A stretch of 17,545 nucleotides of DNA from Synergistaceae bacterium. GTDB lineage: Bacteria; Synergistota; Synergistia; Synergistales; Aminobacteriaceae. The stretch covers positions 1-17,545 of the forward strand of contig JAITPZ010000294.1 of assembly GCA_031289165.1 (NCBI GenBank), read 5' to 3'. The translations under genes were made by a program, and so were the position numbers. How positions within the stretch are numbered: the stretch's first letter is position 1; each line of letters begins with the position of its first letter. This document shows, piece after piece, positions 1 through 6,862 of the stretch. Under the pieces are notes generated by a model that had not been told where the DNA came from, searched no databases, and saw only the letters and a program-made list of their open reading frames with translations.

Positions 1-8
1 AAAAGGAA

Positions 9-36
9 ATTATAGGGTGAATTTTTATTTAGTCAA
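9..36 (-). promoter_or_regulatory. Sigma70 promoter P2 reading out of the left edge
   Basis: On the minus strand there is TTGACT (36-31), a 16-nt spacer, and TATAAT (14-9), close to the sigma70 consensus in an AT-rich patch. The start of transcription would fall at about positions 1-3, so the gene it serves lies beyond the left edge on the minus strand. The match is seen directly; activity is inferred. Confidence 0.65.
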
Positions 37-44
37 TGCAACGC

Positions 45-73
45 AGTATACGCAGAAACACGCGAATGCGCAA
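45..73 (-). promoter_or_regulatory. Sigma70 promoter P1 upstream of P2
   Basis: The minus strand carries TTGCGC (73-68), a 17-nt spacer and TATACT (50-45). It lies about 36 bases upstream of the stronger P2 promoter and reads the same way, forming a tandem pair. Tandem strong promoters often serve highly expressed or stable-RNA genes, but the target is outside the window. Confidence 0.5.
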
Positions 74-233
74 GATATCCGGAGAATCCAGGGGAGTGAG
101 GGCGGCGCGGGATAAGCAGTGAACCGGCGAAGAGTGAGCCGTGTGAATCGCTTAATTTCTTCATCAGAGGGATGAGAGGGATGAGGCTTCCCCCCATCCC
201 AAACCCCCCTGAGCTTTAATCGACGCTTTCTGA
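74..233. other. Spacer downstream of the TRAP permease
   Basis: This stretch holds no credible gene. It has a 9-bp tandem repeat (AGAGGGATG twice, 166-183) and a weak hairpin (GGGATG 178-183 with CATCCC 195-200, 11-nt loop). The hairpin could slow transcription leaving the TRAP operon, but no U-tract follows it on the minus strand, so I do not call it a terminator. Confidence 0.4.
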
Positions 234-2282
234 TTACGCGGGCAGAGCCTGTTTTTTTGCGATGAACCGCTGGACCAGCAGCAGCGCGATCAGGATGGCG
301 ATCCCCACGAGGTCCGTGTAGAGCCCGCTGTCGATCAGGCACAGCGCGCCGACGGCCGAGACGAGCCGCAGGGCCCAGTGCATCCGGGTGAAAAGGTATC
401 CCTCGACGGCGGCCGCTATCATGAACACCCCGAAGCACGCGCCGACGGAGACGCGAAGGCCCTCCAGGAACGACGTGTCGATCAGCAGCAGCTGCGGCGA
501 GTAGATGAACATGTAGGGGACGATGAATCCGGCGATCGCCAGCTTCACCGAGGCGAAGCCCGTTTTCATGGGGTCGCCGCCGGACAGCCCCGCCGCCGCG
601 AACGCCGCCAGCGCCACGGGGGGCGTCAGGTTGGCGAACATGGCGAAGTAGAAGGCGAACATGTGAGCCGCGATCACGGGGATGCCCAGTTTCGCCAGCG
701 CGGGAGCCGCGATCGTGGCCGTGATGATGTAGGCGGGGATGGACGGGACCCCCATGCCGAGGATCATGCAGGTGATCATGGTGAGGACCAGCGTGGACAA
801 GAGGCTCTGCCGGCCGAGCGCGATGATGGCGTTCGCCATGGTCAGGCCGAATCCGGTCTTGGAGATGGTTCCCACGATGATGCCCACGCAGGCGCAGGCC
901 ATCGCCACCGGAACGGTCGCCTTCGCGCCCTCCGCGAACGCGTCGCACAGATCCCTGAAGCTCATCCGGGTGGAGGGGCGAATGCAGGCGACGACGACCG
1001 TGGCGACGATCGTCACGACGGCGGAAAAAAGGACAGTCCAGCTCGTGAAGAGGAGCAGGTAGACCAGCACGATAACGGGAATGAGCAGGTGTCCCCTGTC
1101 CTTCATGACGGACAGGGCTTTGGGAAGCTGCTCCCTGGGGATGCCGAGAAGGCCGAGCTTGCCCGCGCGCAGCTGCACCTGAATGATGATGCCCAGATAG
1201 TAGAGCAGCGCGGGAATGGCCGCGTGGACGATGATGACCGAGTAGCGGATGCTCAGAATTTCGGCCATGATGAAGGCGGCCGCCCCCATGACGGGCGGGA
1301 GCAGCTGTCCGCCCACCGAGGCCGAGGCTTCCACCGCGCCGGCGAAATCTTTGGAGTAGCCGGTTTTTTTCATCAGCGGGATGGTGAACGCGCCGGTCGT
1401 GACCACGTTCGCGACGGCCGATCCGTTGATGGACCCCAGAAAGCCGGATGCTATGACCGACACCTTGGCCGGACCGCCTCTGGTGTGGCCGGCGAGCGCC
1501 ATGGCGATGTCGTTGAAGAACGACCCCATCCCGGATTTGCCCATGACCGCGCCGAACAGAATGAACAGGTAAATGTAGCTGGCCGCCACGTTGACCGACG
1601 AGCCGTATATGCCCTCCGTGTTGGCGAAGAAATGGTTGGAAAGCTGCGGCCAGGTGTAGCCGCGATGGGCGAATATGCCCGGCAGGTTGCGGCCGTAGAG
1701 TCCATAAATAATGAAGATGATGCTCAGAATGGGCAGCGCGAGGCCCGTCATGCGCCGCGAGCCCTCCAGCACCAGAAGCACCAGAAGCGTGGCCATGACC
1801 TGGTCGGGGACGTTGCTCCTGCCGGCGCGGTCGATGACGCCCATATAGTCGCCCCACACGTACAGGGGCACGGCGATCGCCAGGGCGATCAGGGCCCAGT
1901 CGAACACCGACACCTTTTTGAAGCTGCTGTTTTTTCCGAAGGGATACATGACGAACCCCAGAGCCAGCATCATGGCGACGTGCAGCGAGCGATGCACGAG
2001 CACGACCGGCGTTCCCCTGAACGAAGTAATGAAGTGATACAGGGTGACCGCTATGCAGGCGCAGTAAAACAGATTTGCCATCCAGGGGTTTTCCAGCGTT
2101 CTCGTGCTGGCCTCCCTGTCGAGTTTTTCGATGAGTTCCTGCTGCTGCCTTGTGAGTTTCCCCTCCATCGCGCGGGCGATGGCCTCGTCCGACGCGTCGG
2201 GCTTCGTTTCGTCGCCCGCGCCGTTCAAACCGGAACGGGGATCGCTTTCCGTTTCGTTTCGATCAATTTTCTCCTGATCCAT
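234..2282 (-). CDS. TRAP transporter fused permease (4TM + 12TM)
   Basis: Inner-membrane permease of a tripartite ATP-independent periplasmic (TRAP) transporter of the TAXI class; such systems are secondary, ion-gradient-driven importers. The 682-residue protein is the fusion form: a charged N-terminal tail of about 80 residues, a DctQ-like four-helix region, then a long DctM-like part with many hydrophobic helices and glycine-rich stretches (for example GGDPMKTGFASVKLAIAGF near the C-terminus). The length suits the fused-permease family. I chose the ATG at 2282 because GGAGG lies 8 nt upstream; in-frame codons further upstream lie inside the DUF1850 gene. It overlaps that gene by 20 nt, which suggests translational coupling. 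Substrate cannot be told from sequence; TAXI systems are linked to dicarboxylates, glutamate and similar compounds. No clear terminator follows. Confidence 0.93.
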   Translation of the reverse strand: MDQEKIDRNETESDPRSGLNGAGDETKPDASDEAIARAMEGKLTRQQQELIEKLDREASTRTLENPWMANLFYCACIAVTLYHFITSFRGTPVVLVHRSLHVAMMLALGFVMYPFGKNSSFKKVSVFDWALIALAIAVPLYVWGDYMGVIDRAGRSNVPDQVMATLLVLLVLEGSRRMTGLALPILSIIFIIYGLYGRNLPGIFAHRGYTWPQLSNHFFANTEGIYGSSVNVAASYIYLFILFGAVMGKSGMGSFFNDIAMALAGHTRGGPAKVSVIASGFLGSINGSAVANVVTTGAFTIPLMKKTGYSKDFAGAVEASASVGGQLLPPVMGAAAFIMAEILSIRYSVIIVHAAIPALLYYLGIIIQVQLRAGKLGLLGIPREQLPKALSVMKDRGHLLIPVIVLVYLLLFTSWTVLFSAVVTIVATVVVACIRPSTRMSFRDLCDAFAEGAKATVPVAMACACVGIIVGTISKTGFGLTMANAIIALGRQSLLSTLVLTMITCMILGMGVPSIPAYIITATIAAPALAKLGIPVIAAHMFAFYFAMFANLTPPVALAAFAAAGLSGGDPMKTGFASVKLAIAGFIVPYMFIYSPQLLLIDTSFLEGLRVSVGACFGVFMIAAAVEGYLFTRMHWALRLVSAVGALCLIDSGLYTDLVGIAILIALLLVQRFIAKKQALPA

Positions 2283-2844
2283 TCGCATCGCCTCCGATCG
2301 CATCGTTATTCGTATCGTCTTTCTCGATGACCAGGCGCAGCCTGGCGTGGTGGGGCAGCGCGCCGCCCTCCGCGACGTATCTGCCGTCGAGCAGGATGTC
2401 CCGCGTCGCCGTGTGGGAGTTGAGCCACACGAGTTCGGCAAACGGCTGCCCGATTTCCTCCATGTGAATCCAGCCATCCTTCACGTAGCAGACGCGCCCT
2501 TTGTTCTCGGGGATTCCGGCCCCGAACGCCGGAAAAACGATGGAGTCGAGAACCAGACCGCAGTTCTCGTCGATATGGTAGTACTCGTTCCACGCGATTT
2601 TTTCCAGCGAGTGGATCCATCCGAAGAACACGCGGCCGCCGATCCGCGCCGGAACCTCGACGTACACCTCGTTCGTTTTCCAGTCGCGTATGCGCAGCAC
2701 GGGCCTGGGGGAAGCCTCGGAAGAAAAAGCCGCGCGCGTTCCGAATGTGAACGAAAACGCGAGCAAAAGAGCTCCGATAAGGATGAGAACAGGGAAAGCG
2801 CGTCCGCGCCTTCCCTGTCCGGCAACCCGGCCGGGGGGAAACAT
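2263..2844 (-). CDS. DUF1850 protein, TRAP-TAXI accessory
   Basis: A 193-residue protein with an arginine-rich N-terminus, one hydrophobic segment at about residues 18-35 (signal peptide or anchor), then a DUF1850 domain. The domain is recognised from GWIHSLEKIAWNEYY followed by the FGAGIPE motif. DUF1850 genes are commonly found beside TAXI-type TRAP permeases; their role is unknown, though an extracytoplasmic or membrane-edge accessory role fits the N-terminus. It lies between the solute-binding gene (47 nt upstream) and the permease (20-nt overlap), so all three should be one operon. The start is uncertain: the ATG at 2844 lacks a clear ribosome binding site and a strong hairpin lies just inside the reading frame, but the N-terminus reads as a sensible signal sequence. 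Confidence 0.85.
   Translation of the reverse strand: MFPPGRVAGQGRRGRAFPVLILIGALLLAFSFTFGTRAAFSSEASPRPVLRIRDWKTNEVYVEVPARIGGRVFFGWIHSLEKIAWNEYYHIDENCGLVLDSIVFPAFGAGIPENKGRVCYVKDGWIHMEEIGQPFAELVWLNSHTATRDILLDGRYVAEGGALPHHARLRLVIEKDDTNNDAIGGDANGSGEN
2789..2818 (-). other. Strong hairpin near the DUF1850 start
   Basis: ACAGGGAAAGCGC (2789-2801) pairs with GCGCCTTCCCTGT (2806-2818), giving a 13-bp stem with one mismatch and a 4-nt loop. On the minus-strand mRNA the mismatch becomes a G-U pair, so the stem is fully paired. No U-tract follows. It lies 70-100 nt after the solute-binding gene stop and inside the assigned DUF1850 frame. It might protect the upstream mRNA or tune DUF1850 translation. 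Confidence 0.5.
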
Positions 2845-2891
2845 GAGGGAAAAATTATGGAAATAACGAAAAACAGGGGGAAACGAGACCG

Positions 2892-3878
2892 TTATTTCAG
2901 CAGCCCCTTGTCTTTGTAGAATTTCAGGGCCCCGTCATGGAAGGGGACGGAGGTTCCCTCGATGCCGCGCAGGCCCGTCGAAAGCATGATGTTGGCCTTC
3001 GCGGTGGAGTGAGAGCCCTGAATCGCCTCGAGCCCCGCGGGCGAGTAGATGTTGTCGAGCAGGTCGTACACCACCTCGGAGGGCAGCTTCACGTCGACCA
3101 GCATGATGTTCATGACGGCCGCGGTGGTGGTGTCGCCGTCCGTGCCGTAGGTCGCGGCGGGAATGGTGGCCTCGATGTAGAAGGGGTACTTTTTCAGAAG
3201 GTTCTGCAGCGCCTCGCCCTCGACGGGGACAAAAGCGATCTTCTTGCTGGTCCCCAGCTCCATGATGGTGGCGTTGCCCAGTCCGGACGTGACGAACGCC
3301 ACGTCGCACAGGCCGTTCTTCATCTGGTCGATGGCCTCGCCGTAGTTGAGGTAGTCCACCTTACAGTCGTCGTAGGTCATGCCGTGCGCCTCGAACATCA
3401 TGCGGGCGTTGAGCTCGACGCCGGAATTGGGCGCTCCGACTCCCACTCGCTTACCCTTCATGTCCGTAAACTTTTTGATGCCCGAGTCGGCGGTGGTGAC
3501 GATCTGGCAGAAGTTGGGCCACAGACCCATCATCGCGCGCAGGTCCTTCGCGGGGGGCTTTCCCTCATACGCGCCGAAGGAGTCGACCGCCTGGATGACC
3601 GAGTCGGCCATGGCGATGGCCATCTCACCCTGATTGGTCAGAAGGGCGTTGATGTTCTCCGCCGTGGCGCCGGTTGCGGTCGCCGAGGTCTTGTAGCCCA
3701 GGCTCCCGACGAAGGTGGAAAACGCCCCCCCGATGGGAAAATAAATTCCACTGGACGGCCCCGTCAACACCGTAATGAAGTAGTCGCCGCGTTTGACCTC
3801 GGGCTGCGCGGCCATCGCGCCCGCCGACAGGGACAGGACAAGAACCATGACGCCTGCGATAATCAATGCTTTTTTCAC
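2892..3878 (-). CDS. TAXI-family TRAP solute-binding protein
   Basis: Periplasmic substrate receptor for the fused permease downstream. The 328-residue protein begins with a classic signal peptide (MKK, hydrophobic core to about residue 20, probable cleavage after AMA at 23). The mature part shows the TAXI pattern: an early GPSSGIYFPIGGAFS segment, ATGATAENINALLTNQGEMAIAMAD, then DMKGKRVGVGAPNSGVELNARMM and a DVAFVTSGLGNA segment. Length is normal for the family. The start is GTG at 3878, with AAGGAGG about 7 nt upstream. It is first in the operon, the usual place for the component needed in greatest amount. Substrate is unknown. A promoter candidate lies about 50 bases upstream. Confidence 0.94.
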   Translation of the reverse strand: MKKALIIAGVMVLVLSLSAGAMAAQPEVKRGDYFITVLTGPSSGIYFPIGGAFSTFVGSLGYKTSATATGATAENINALLTNQGEMAIAMADSVIQAVDSFGAYEGKPPAKDLRAMMGLWPNFCQIVTTADSGIKKFTDMKGKRVGVGAPNSGVELNARMMFEAHGMTYDDCKVDYLNYGEAIDQMKNGLCDVAFVTSGLGNATIMELGTSKKIAFVPVEGEALQNLLKKYPFYIEATIPAATYGTDGDTTTAAVMNIMLVDVKLPSEVVYDLLDNIYSPAGLEAIQGSHSTAKANIMLSTGLRGIEGTSVPFHDGALKFYKDKGLLK

Positions 3879-3927
3879 CGTAATTCCTCCTTCTGTATTT
3901 TAGAACCCTGAGTTCACAAATGAGGAC

Positions 3928-3957
3928 ATGATACAACGATTTCGCGAAGCATCGCAA
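3928..3957 (-). promoter_or_regulatory. Candidate promoter of the TRAP-TAXI operon
   Basis: The minus strand has TTGCGA (3957-3952), an 18-nt spacer and TATCAT (3933-3928). A start near 3921 would leave a leader of about 40 nt before the GTG at 3878. Placement fits; sequence match is moderate. Confidence 0.45.
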
Positions 3958-3980
3958 GATTTTTTATATAAAAAAAACTC

Positions 3981-4020
3981 GTTAAAAACAGGGAAAATGA
4001 AAATTTTTCCTGTAAACTTT
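3981..4020. terminator. Bidirectional terminator-like hairpin between divergent genes
   Basis: ACAGGGAAAA (3988-3997) pairs with TTTTTCCTGT (4004-4013) with one G-U or mismatch and a 6-nt loop. A run of five T follows on the minus strand (positions 3987-3983), and a T-run begins five bases after the stem on the plus strand. It looks like an intrinsic terminator. It lies upstream of both flanking promoters, so it may insulate the two divergent units; no gene is seen that clearly needs it. Confidence 0.4.
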
Positions 4021-4065
4021 TTTTCAATTGACGGCTTTCAGTGGGAGGGTTCGCGGCGAAGCGCG

Positions 4066-4112
4066 TCCCCGGATGCCGGGGATTGATTTTTTACGAGTGA
4101 AGCAGATACAAT
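4066..4112 (+). promoter_or_regulatory. Candidate promoter of the B3/B4 gene with upstream hairpin
   Basis: TTGATT (4083-4088), an 18-nt spacer and TACAAT (4107-4112) stand 45 nt before the ATG at 4157. Just upstream is a perfect 7-bp stem (TCCCCGG 4066-4072, CCGGGGA 4076-4082, 3-nt loop) followed by a T-run, so the same bases also resemble a short terminator for transcripts arriving from the left. Confidence 0.45.
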
Positions 4113-4156
4113 ATTACAGTGCAAAAGAAAATCGACCCCGATGGAGGCTGCGTTTT

Positions 4157-4867
4157 ATGAAGATCGAAATTGCGCCGGAGGTCTTTTCGGCTTTTCCGGG
4201 ATATGTGCGTCATGTCGTCGTGGCAAAGGGAGTGGACAACACGGGAAGCAACGCGGAACTCGAGGACCTGCTTCTCGACGCCCAGCGCCGCGTCAGGGAG
4301 GACGACGCCTTCGCGGACCTGAAAACGCACCCGCTTATCGCCTCGTGGCGCGACGCGTTTCAGTCCTTCGGGGTCAACCCGAACAAATGCCCGCCCTCCA
4401 TCGCCAACCTGATCAAACGCGTCCGCGGAGGAAAGGACCTGCCCTGCGTCAATACCCTTGTCGCCATCTTCAACATCCTCAGCATGAAGTACGTCCTGCC
4501 GGCCGGGGGAGACGATCTCGACGCAGTGAGGGGCGACATCCGTCTGATGCCCGCCCTCGGCCGCGAAAACTACACGCCGCTGGGGTCGCCGGACCAGAGG
4601 GAAACCCCGATACCGGGGGAGATCGTTCTGCTGGACACGGGAAACGAGGAGGTATTCTGCCGCGCGTGGTGCTGGAAGAACGGAGACGTCAGCAAAATAG
4701 AAACGGGCACGCGCCGCGTGGCGATCAACATCGACGCCCTGCCGCCCATGAGCGCGGACACGGGCCGCGCGGCCGCCGAGGAGACCCTGAGCCTGGTGGG
4801 ACGCTTCTGCGGCGGCAGTCACGCGCTCTACCGCCTGGACGCGACGAACTGCAGCATAATCGTGTAG
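4157..4867 (+). CDS. Stand-alone B3/B4 tRNA-binding domain protein
   Basis: A 236-residue cytoplasmic protein that matches the B3/B4 domain family (COG3382), named after the region of the phenylalanyl-tRNA synthetase beta chain that holds its editing site. Diagnostic stretches are HPLIASWRDAFQSFGVNPNK, PPSIANLIKRV and LPCVNTLVAIFNILSMKYVLPAG, with GEIVLLDTGNEEVFCRAWCWKNGD further on. Free-standing members are widespread and largely uncharacterised; trans-editing or tRNA binding is an inference from the domain. I chose the ATG at 4157 because GGAGG lies 9 nt upstream and the protein then starts MKIEIAPEVFSAFPGY; the longer in-frame extension crosses the promoter region. It converges with a YbaK-type deacylase, another candidate tRNA editing factor. 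Confidence 0.88.
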   Translation: MKIEIAPEVFSAFPGYVRHVVVAKGVDNTGSNAELEDLLLDAQRRVREDDAFADLKTHPLIASWRDAFQSFGVNPNKCPPSIANLIKRVRGGKDLPCVNTLVAIFNILSMKYVLPAGGDDLDAVRGDIRLMPALGRENYTPLGSPDQRETPIPGEIVLLDTGNEEVFCRAWCWKNGDVSKIETGTRRVAINIDALPPMSADTGRAAAEETLSLVGRFCGGSHALYRLDATNCSIIV

Positions 4868-4882
4868 CGGAATACGCGCCGA

Positions 4883-5092
4883 ATGTACGAGTTTCGTTTC
4901 TGTCGAGAAAGGTATGATCTTTTCCCTGAAGAGCGCCGCCTGGTGATTGAGGACGCCGCACGCGAGACGATAAGGGTCTGCGAGGACGAGGGTTTTCCTG
5001 TTCCCGTCGAAACCGGGCGTCAGACCGCCGTGACGGGCTCCGTTCGCGCCCCTGTGACGCGGATCAGGTCGTGGGGGTCGAGTTCCATCTGA
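4883..5092 (+). CDS. Possible small protein (69 aa), uncertain
   Basis: An ATG-started frame of 69 codons begins 15 nt after the B3/B4 stop. Its first 45 residues look protein-like: aromatic start (MYEFRF), then a charged helix (PEERRLVIEDAARETIRVCEDEG) with GC-rich third positions. The last third runs antisense over the end of the ybaK-like gene and loses this character. There is no convincing ribosome binding site. It could be a real small gene, the remnant of a longer one, or chance in a convergent gap. I do not recognise a family. Confidence 0.25.
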   Translation: MYEFRFCRERYDLFPEERRLVIEDAARETIRVCEDEGFPVPVETGRQTAVTGSVRAPVTRIRSWGSSSI

Positions 5093-5517
5093 AGGCCGAT
5101 CTTTCCGGCGCTGACGACGATGGCGGAAAGCCCTTCGCAGGAGGCGTCGATGACCGTCGTGTACTCCCTTTTCATTCCGACGGGCGAGCAGCCGCCTCGG
5201 ACGTAGCCCGTCACCCTGCTGATGTCCGCCACGGGAATCATCTCCACGGATTTGACGCCGACGGCCTTCGCCGCGAGTTTCAGGTCGAGCGTCCCCGCGA
5301 CGGGAATCACGAAAACGCAGTACTCCCGGCTCGCGCCGTCCTGACCGACGCAGACCAGAGTTTTGTAGACCGTCTGCGGCGCCCGTCCCGTTTTTTCGGC
5401 GACGGAGAGCCCGTCGATCCGCCCGTCCGCGGTGTCGTATTCATACGTGCGAAAAACTATCCCGCTTTTGTCCAGCAGACGCAGGGCGTTTGTTTTATGG
5501 GGGGCCGGGCGTCCCAC
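5020..5517 (-). CDS. ybaK: YbaK/EbsC-type aminoacyl-tRNA deacylase
   Basis: Cytoplasmic trans-editing enzyme of the YbaK/EbsC family, whose known members hydrolyse Cys-tRNA(Pro) made in error by prolyl-tRNA synthetase. The 165-residue length equals the family norm. It opens with KTNALRLLDKSGIVFRTYEYD, has the conserved lysine in the TVYKTL motif (about residue 52), the FVIPVAGTLDLKLAAKA segment and the family signature GYVRGGCSPVGMKREY (residues 104-119). I chose GTG at 5517: an upstream in-frame ATG at 5685 would place 56 residues of low-complexity antisense-like sequence over the end of the protease gene. Only a weak AGG lies 8 nt ahead of GTG. It follows the protease gene by 25 nt, so co-transcription is likely. 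Exact substrate tRNA is not certain. Confidence 0.92.
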   Translation of the reverse strand: MGRPAPHKTNALRLLDKSGIVFRTYEYDTADGRIDGLSVAEKTGRAPQTVYKTLVCVGQDGASREYCVFVIPVAGTLDLKLAAKAVGVKSVEMIPVADISRVTGYVRGGCSPVGMKREYTTVIDASCEGLSAIVVSAGKIGLQMELDPHDLIRVTGARTEPVTAV

Positions 5518-5542
5518 GGTTTTTGCCTGTCCGTCCTGACGG

Positions 5543-6691
5543 TCACTTTCCCATGCGGAAAATGACCATGTGACTGTCCGAGGAGCTCTGCTGCTCGATG
5601 CCGACGGTGACCGCGCCCCGTTTCCACGTGTTTCCGCCCTGAGAGGCTCCGTCCGGTTTTCCGAACTGTCCGGCGGCGAGGTCAAGCGCCGTTTTGACGC
5701 GTATGGCGGCCTCGTCCTTCGTGCGGAAATACTCCACCCACGTGGAACGCTCGACGACGCCGTTGCGGTCCCAGACCATAAAGAGCGCGTTGTTGTCCGT
5801 AAAATTCCAGATGCTGCGGTTGTAGTTTTTACTCCGCTCCTCCGTCTGCGTCGCCGCGCCCAGGCTTCGCTCCGCCTGGGACGCCGGCGTTCCGGGACGG
5901 ACGAGTTCGAGTTTCGCCAGAATTTCCGTGAAGGAAAGCGGTTGAACGATCTTTACGGCGGACAGAGGAGCGGGTTGCGACGTTATCGAAGGGGCGGGGG
6001 CGGTTTTTGCCGTGAACGGACGCGCGCTGAGAAACGCCGCGATTTCCCCCGCGTCGATGGCGAAGTTGATGCCCTGCGAGGTCTCGCTCTTCAACGCCCC
6101 TACCGCGATGCCGACGATTCCGCCGTTCGTGTCGAAAACGGGGCTTCCGCTGGAACCGCCCGATATCGGAGCCGTGATCTGAATCAGCGAGGTCGTCCCC
6201 CGCGTGCGGTATCCCGACACGATACCGGTGGTGATCGTCTTGTCCAGCCCCATCGGGCTTCCGATGACGACGATCTCTCCGCCCTCGGGGATCCTCGTTC
6301 GGCTGACGCCCAGCCTGGAGACGGGGTGACCGATGCGCTCGACCCATACCAGCGCCAGATCCCTCACCGGATCCTGAGCCACGATACGTTTTGCGCTGTA
6401 CCAGACGTCTTCGGAAAAATGCACCGCGATGGAAACGGCGTCGTCGACGACGTGGAAATTGGTCAGCAACTCCCCGCTGTCGGAAACCAGAAACGCCGTT
6501 CCCAGCGCCTGTTTGCCGTCGCTTTTCGTCACGACGAGCGTCGCGACGGACGAAGAATAACGCCGAAAGATGTCCGCCGTCGAGAGCGCTTCGGCCCGTT
6601 CGGAAAAAGAAAACGCGGACGCGAACGCCCACAGGCATAAAAACAGGACCCTCGTCACGGTTCTCTTTTTTACACCGTGCTTCTTTTGCAT
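5543..6691 (-). CDS. Exported trypsin-like serine protease (S1C-type)
   Basis: A 382-residue protein with an N-terminal signal or anchor (KKHGVKKR, hydrophobic to about residue 30). The protease domain spans roughly residues 40-230 with the full triad: H80 in TNFHVV, D111 in PVRDLAL, S181 in SGGSSGSPVF. This resembles the HtrA/Deg catalytic domain, but no PDZ domain follows. Instead a proline/alanine linker (about 227-245) leads to a C-terminal part of about 140 residues; the stretch VRPGTPASQAERSLGAA...WNFTDNNALFMVWDRNGVVERSTW recalls a BamE/SmpA-like fold (inference). I chose ATG at 6691, with AAGGA 9 nt upstream and a normal signal peptide. A longer frame, to an ATG at 6850, runs through the inserted MITE-like element and is rejected as the native start. 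Role probably extracytoplasmic protein quality control. Confidence 0.88.
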   Translation of the reverse strand: MQKKHGVKKRTVTRVLFLCLWAFASAFSFSERAEALSTADIFRRYSSSVATLVVTKSDGKQALGTAFLVSDSGELLTNFHVVDDAVSIAVHFSEDVWYSAKRIVAQDPVRDLALVWVERIGHPVSRLGVSRTRIPEGGEIVVIGSPMGLDKTITTGIVSGYRTRGTTSLIQITAPISGGSSGSPVFDTNGGIVGIAVGALKSETSQGINFAIDAGEIAAFLSARPFTAKTAPAPSITSQPAPLSAVKIVQPLSFTEILAKLELVRPGTPASQAERSLGAATQTEERSKNYNRSIWNFTDNNALFMVWDRNGVVERSTWVEYFRTKDEAAIRVKTALDLAAGQFGKPDGASQGGNTWKRGAVTVGIEQQSSSDSHMVIFRMGK

Positions 6692-6723
6692 ATCGTATTT
6701 TCCTTCACAGTACACATGCCTCC

Positions 6724-6733
6724 ATACCCTCAT
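6724..6733. repeat. Left copy of 10-bp direct repeat flanking the MITE
   Basis: ATACCCTCAT here is repeated exactly at 6863-6872, directly abutting both ends of the inverted-repeat element. This is what a target-site duplication looks like. Confidence 0.7.
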
Positions 6734-6862
6734 CAGGGCAAACGCATCAAGGCATAAGGCATTGATATGACTAAATTTATCTTTTACGTAAAAATACCTA
6801 GGTAAAATACGCAAAGTTAGTTTTTGCAAGATATTACTATATATGTTCATGCGTTTGCCCTG
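6734..6862. mobile_element. MITE-like element, 129 bp, with 14-bp perfect TIRs
   Basis: The ends CAGGGCAAACGCAT (6734-6747) and ATGCGTTTGCCCTG (6849-6862) are perfect inverted repeats. An exact 10-bp direct repeat lies just outside. The interior is AT-rich (about one third GC against a GC-rich neighbourhood) and holds palindromes TTTTACGTAAAA (6782-6793) and TACCTAGGTA (6795-6804). It encodes no transposase, so it would be a non-autonomous element moved by a related insertion sequence elsewhere. If the two AT bases outside each TIR are counted, the TIR is 16 bp and the duplication 6 bp (ACCCTC). On the minus strand the element is free of stops in one frame, 43 codons long, joined to the protease frame. 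I cannot name the parent family with confidence; several IS4-like groups have long duplications. Confidence 0.72.

Noticed and set aside
161..186. The GAGGGATGA repeats as a CRISPR or regulatory array
   Set aside because: There are only two contiguous 9-bp copies with no spacers; chance is enough.
178..200. Hairpin after the TRAP permease as an intrinsic terminator
   Set aside because: The stem is short and no U-tract follows on the minus strand.
25..2330. Long open frames on the other frames of the TRAP permease (about 610 and 650 codons)
   Set aside because: They are low-complexity Arg/His/Gly-rich antisense or shifted frames, as expected in GC-rich coding DNA; the permease frame is the one with family motifs and a ribosome binding site.
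4028..4156. A 43-residue N-terminal extension of the B3/B4 protein from ATG 4028
   Set aside because: It runs through the promoter and hairpin region and lacks a ribosome binding site; ATG 4157 has GGAGG.
5518..5685. A longer N-terminus for the YbaK-like protein starting at 5685
   Set aside because: The added 56 residues have no similarity to the family, overlap the end of the protease gene and exceed the normal length.
6734..6862. The MITE-like region as part of a full insertion sequence or a protease exon
   Set aside because: It is only 129 bp with no transposase; the native protease start with its binding site and signal peptide is at 6691.
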